Positions 63,138 through 64,000 of a stretch of DNA of 64,000 nt are shown here, piece by piece. Origin of the DNA: Myxococcales bacterium (GTDB lineage Bacteria > Myxococcota_A > Polyangia > Polyangiales > Ga0077539); NCBI GenBank assembly GCA_016792845.1, contig JAEUKH010000020.1, forward strand, positions 62,001 to 126,000. Reading direction: 5' to 3'. Numbering within the stretch: the first letter of the stretch is position 1; each line of letters opens with the position of its first letter. A program made the position numbers and the translations under genes. Under the pieces are notes generated by a model. The model ran no database searches. It saw only the letters and a program-made list of their open reading frames with translations, and was not told the DNA's origin.

Positions 63138-64000
63138 TTACCCCTGGCGCGCCGCCGCGAGGGCCGCGCCGTAGAGCCCGAGCCGTGTCTCGGTGACCAC
63201 ATGCAGCGGCACCGTCTCGGCCAAGGCCCGCATGCGACCCTTGTCGCGAAAGGCCGCGAGAAAGCCGCCCCCCGCGAGGCGATCGAGCACCTTGGGAGCG
63301 ATGCCTCCGGCGACGAAGACGCCCCCCAGGGCGAGCGCCCGCAGGCCGAGGTTGCCCGCCTCGGCACCGTACGCGTCGAGAAACAGGTCGAGCGCCGCGA
63401 GGGCGATGGGGTCGCCGCCCGCGAGGGCCGCCGCGCTGATCGCCGCTGCGGGGTCGACGTCGGCCAACACGTCGACGCGGGGCGCGACCTTCGGGGGGGC
63501 GTCTTCCGAGAGGCTCTCGTACGCGGCGACGAGGCCGGCGCCCGAGACGACCCGCTCGACCGACACGCGCCCGTAGCGCGCCCGGAGCCGCTGCCAGAGG
63601 CGCATCTGGGCCTCGTCGCGGGGCGCAAAATCGGTGTGACCGCCTTCGCCCGGCAAGACCCGCCACGCGCCGCCCTCGGGCACAAGCTGCGCCACCCCGA
63701 GCCCCGTGCCCGCCCCCAAGAGCACCCGCGGCCGCCCGCGGTCTTCGCACCCCGCCTGGAGCGTCACGCACTGCCCCGGCCCGAGCGTCTCCAGGCCCAG
63801 CGCTGCGGCCTCGAAATCGTTGAGCAGCGCCGTGGGCCCGAGCCCGAGCCCCCGGGCGAGCGCTTCGGTCTCGAGCACCCACGGGAGGTTGGTGATCGCT
63901 GACCGCCCGTCGCGCACGGGCCCGGCGACCCCGAAGGCGCTCTTCAGACCCGTGACGGGGTGCGACCCGTGAAACGCCCGAACGATCGCCTCAAGGCTCT
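63138..64000 (-). CDS. glk: Glucokinase (bacterial ROK-independent glk type), cut by window edge
   Basis: C-terminal 287 residues of a glucokinase that phosphorylates glucose with ATP. The frame is open to base 64000; the N-terminus with the phosphate-1 DxGGT motif is beyond the window. Seen are GVAGPVRDG, NLPWVLETE, LNDFEAAALGL, LGAGTGLGVAQL, LPGEGGHTDFAPR and LGGVFVAGGIAPK, all standard for Glk. A GTG at 63917 is internal and not the start. It is upstream of the kinase on the same strand but reads away from it, with 63 bases between. Confidence 0.93.
   Translation of the reverse strand, partial: SLEAIVRAFHGSHPVTGLKSAFGVAGPVRDGRSAITNLPWVLETEALARGLGLGPTALLNDFEAAALGLETLGPGQCVTLQAGCEDRGRPRVLLGAGTGLGVAQLVPEGGAWRVLPGEGGHTDFAPRDEAQMRLWQRLRARYGRVSVERVVSGAGLVAAYESLSEDAPPKVAPRVDVLADVDPAAAISAAALAGGDPIALAALDLFLDAYGAEAGNLGLRALALGGVFVAGGIAPKVLDRLAGGGFLAAFRDKGRMRALAETVPLHVVTETRLGLYGAALAAARQG

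Noticed and set aside
63138..63917. Glucokinase as an N-terminally truncated gene starting at GTG 63917
   Set aside because: The frame continues unbroken and conserved (GLKSAFGVAGPV) to the window edge, so the gene is simply cut by the window.

Overview
The window is a very GC-rich bacterial chromosome segment with dense genes on both strands. Many start codons overlap the preceding stop. Its content points to a member of the Myxococcota, probably Polyangia. The signs are three eukaryote-like Ser/Thr kinases, an NtrC-type regulator and many exported lipoproteins in which the lipobox is followed by an Asp/Pro/Ala linker and then Cys-rich modules. The organism is inferred from content alone.

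Layout. 1-5950: a heavy-metal RND efflux operon (adaptor cut by the window edge, permease) with an OmpR/histidine-kinase pair. 6127-17148: a minus-strand operon for a cbb3 oxidase (ccoI, ccoS, fused ccoNO, ccoQ, one-haem ccoP, ccoG, a SafE-like protein). It ends in a globin-coupled histidine kinase and a sigma54-activator response regulator, and a sigma54-type promoter and a palindrome lie in front of ccoI. 17251-18601: two repeat-bearing lipoproteins. 18630-19124: rpmG-rpmB with a terminator. 19253-23501: HAD nucleotidase, MFS exporter, orphan histidine kinase. 23479-27581: nucleotidyltransferase and Ser/Thr kinase, divergent from a metzincin lipoprotein and an SDR that lacks its catalytic Tyr and Lys. 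27637-34372: a small conserved protein, the DUF4350/MoxR/DUF58 cluster and helicase HrpB. 34822-37838: an ABC exporter pair with a Cys-rich lipoprotein. 38148-43317: a sigma-factor cluster with exported proteins. 43333-47647: an envelope operon (PDZ protein, TSP3/OmpA-like protein, MCE protein with a predicted C-terminal beta-barrel). 47648-48244: a repeat island. 48245-52088: hppD, pqqB and lpd. 52762-57888: a Ser/Thr kinase with an extracytoplasmic glycan-binding-like domain, a 2-oxoacid dehydrogenase E1 alpha and two exported or membrane unknowns. 58043-64000: a quinone oxidoreductase, a kinase/TPR/Cys-rich operon and the start of glucokinase.

The strongest systems-level observation is the self-contained oxygen-respiration operon. 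The terminal oxidase, its assembly factors, a haem-globin sensor kinase and its cognate-looking sigma54 activator form one transcription unit whose only long upstream gap holds a GGCAC-N5-TTGCT element. Second is an MCE protein that appears to carry its own outer-membrane barrel, suggesting a one-protein lipid bridge across the envelope. Third is a receptor-like Ser/Thr kinase ending in an NADase-type glycan-binding (discoidin-like) domain. No tRNA, rRNA, insertion sequence, prophage or CRISPR array was seen.
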